From NCBI RefSeq assembly GCF_001969815.1, contig NZ_MRBK01000020.1, positions 1 through 64,000 of the forward strand: a DNA stretch of 64,000 nt. Reading direction: 5' to 3'. This document shows, piece by piece, positions 63,748-64,000 of the stretch. Both the position numbers and the translations under genes were made by a program. Position 1 is the stretch's first letter. Each line of letters begins with the position of its first letter. Origin of the DNA: Bacillus swezeyi (GTDB lineage: Bacteria > Bacillota > Bacilli > Bacillales > Bacillaceae). The notes below the pieces were generated by a model. That model made no database searches, was not told where the DNA came from, and was given only the letters and a program-made list of their open reading frames with translations.

Positions 63748-64000
63748 ATGATGCAATTGGAAGAACTGATGAACAAACATTATAAAAAACTGAATGAAAA
63801 TGACTTTCATATTTTGAAATATATTTTAAATCATCAAGATACTTGCTACAAGCTGGGCATAAATGAACTGGCTAAAAAGTGCAATGTATCCCGCACGTCT
63901 ATTTTAAGGCTTTCTCAAAAGCTTGATTTCAGCGGTTACAGCGAATTTCGCGTGTTTTTGAAATGGGAAGCCGAGAAACAGGAAGAGGAGCGGGAAGACT
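63748..64000 (+). CDS. malR: RpiR-family activator MalR (GlvR), N-terminal fragment
   Basis: The first 84 residues are present and the window ends inside the gene. The RpiR-type helix-turn-helix reads GINELAKKCNVSRTSILRLS, followed by the LDFSGYSEFRVFLKWE typical of B. subtilis MalR (YfiA). It activates malA and malP for maltose use through a phosphosugar-sensing SIS domain outside the window. GAGGTGA is 6 bp before ATG 63748, and a TATAAT at 63719-63724 gives it its own promoter. Confidence 0.88.
   Translation, partial: MMQLEELMNKHYKKLNENDFHILKYILNHQDTCYKLGINELAKKCNVSRTSILRLSQKLDFSGYSEFRVFLKWEAEKQEEERED

Overview
The window is a low-GC Gram-positive chromosome from the Bacillus subtilis group, most likely Bacillus licheniformis or a close sister such as B. 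paralicheniformis. From about 16.2 kb onward many proteins are recognisable orthologues of B. subtilis in the order yfkO-yfkN-yfkM-yfkK-yfkJIH-yfkF-chaA-yfkD-yfkAB-yfjT-pdaA-yfjQ-yfjP-yfjO-yfjM ... aco operon-yfjF-malA-malR. Spacing, AGGAGG-type ribosome binding sites, sigma-B/sigma-L/sigma-A promoters and cre sites all fit Bacillus. No tRNA, rRNA, insertion sequence, prophage or CRISPR array was seen.

Region 1 (1-14.8 kb) is an accessory surface-glycan island. It opens with the end of a collagen-like (Gly-Pro-Thr)n protein. Next come a GT4-GT2 double glycosyltransferase, a GT2-TPR glycosyltransferase behind a sigma-K-like promoter, a TSUP-family anion transporter, two tiny ORFs and a LamG-GT4 fusion. 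A minus-strand run follows: a sugar epimerase/reductase, a sulfotransferase and a very unusual glycosyltransferase-sulfotransferase fusion. It closes with a plus-strand set of three genes (aminotransferase, Gfo/Idh/MocA dehydrogenase, UDP-sugar 6-dehydrogenase) matching the WbpE/WbpB/WbpA route to UDP-2-acetamido-3-amino-2,3-dideoxyglucuronic acid. Together this looks like a system for building a sulfated, aminouronate-containing glycan on a collagen-like protein, probably on the spore surface.

Region 2 (15.2-39.8 kb) is mostly core: a YqkD-like hydrolase, an HxlR regulator facing nitroreductase YfkO, the large LPxTG-type nucleotidase YfkN, stress and transport genes, spore-cortex deacetylase PdaA, glycerol dehydrogenase, CorA, a DNA glycosylase, an rRNA methyltransferase and an esterase.

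Region 3 (40-46.3 kb) is accessory. It holds an ECF sigma gene that appears broken by two compensating frameshifts, its anti-sigma partner, two paralogous YfjL-like proteins, a TetR/macrolide-glycosyltransferase pair and a niacin permease (NaiP).

Region 4 (46.3-54.4 kb) carries sacX-sacY behind a complete RAT/terminator antitermination leader, then a minus-strand inorganic-carbon uptake operon: ybcI (DUF2294), dabB, dabA and a carbonic-anhydrase-like gene that has lost its zinc ligands. The Dab operon has a ~200-nt leader with an intrinsic terminator abutting the first ribosome binding site, a second related hairpin before dabB, and a 17-codon upstream ORF overlapping the dabB start.

Region 5 (54.4-64 kb) holds a DJ-1/PfpI protein, the acetoin dehydrogenase operon acoABCL with a textbook sigma-54 promoter and palindromic AcoR site, its activator acoR with a cre-overlapped sigma-A promoter, yfjF, and malA followed by the start of malR.
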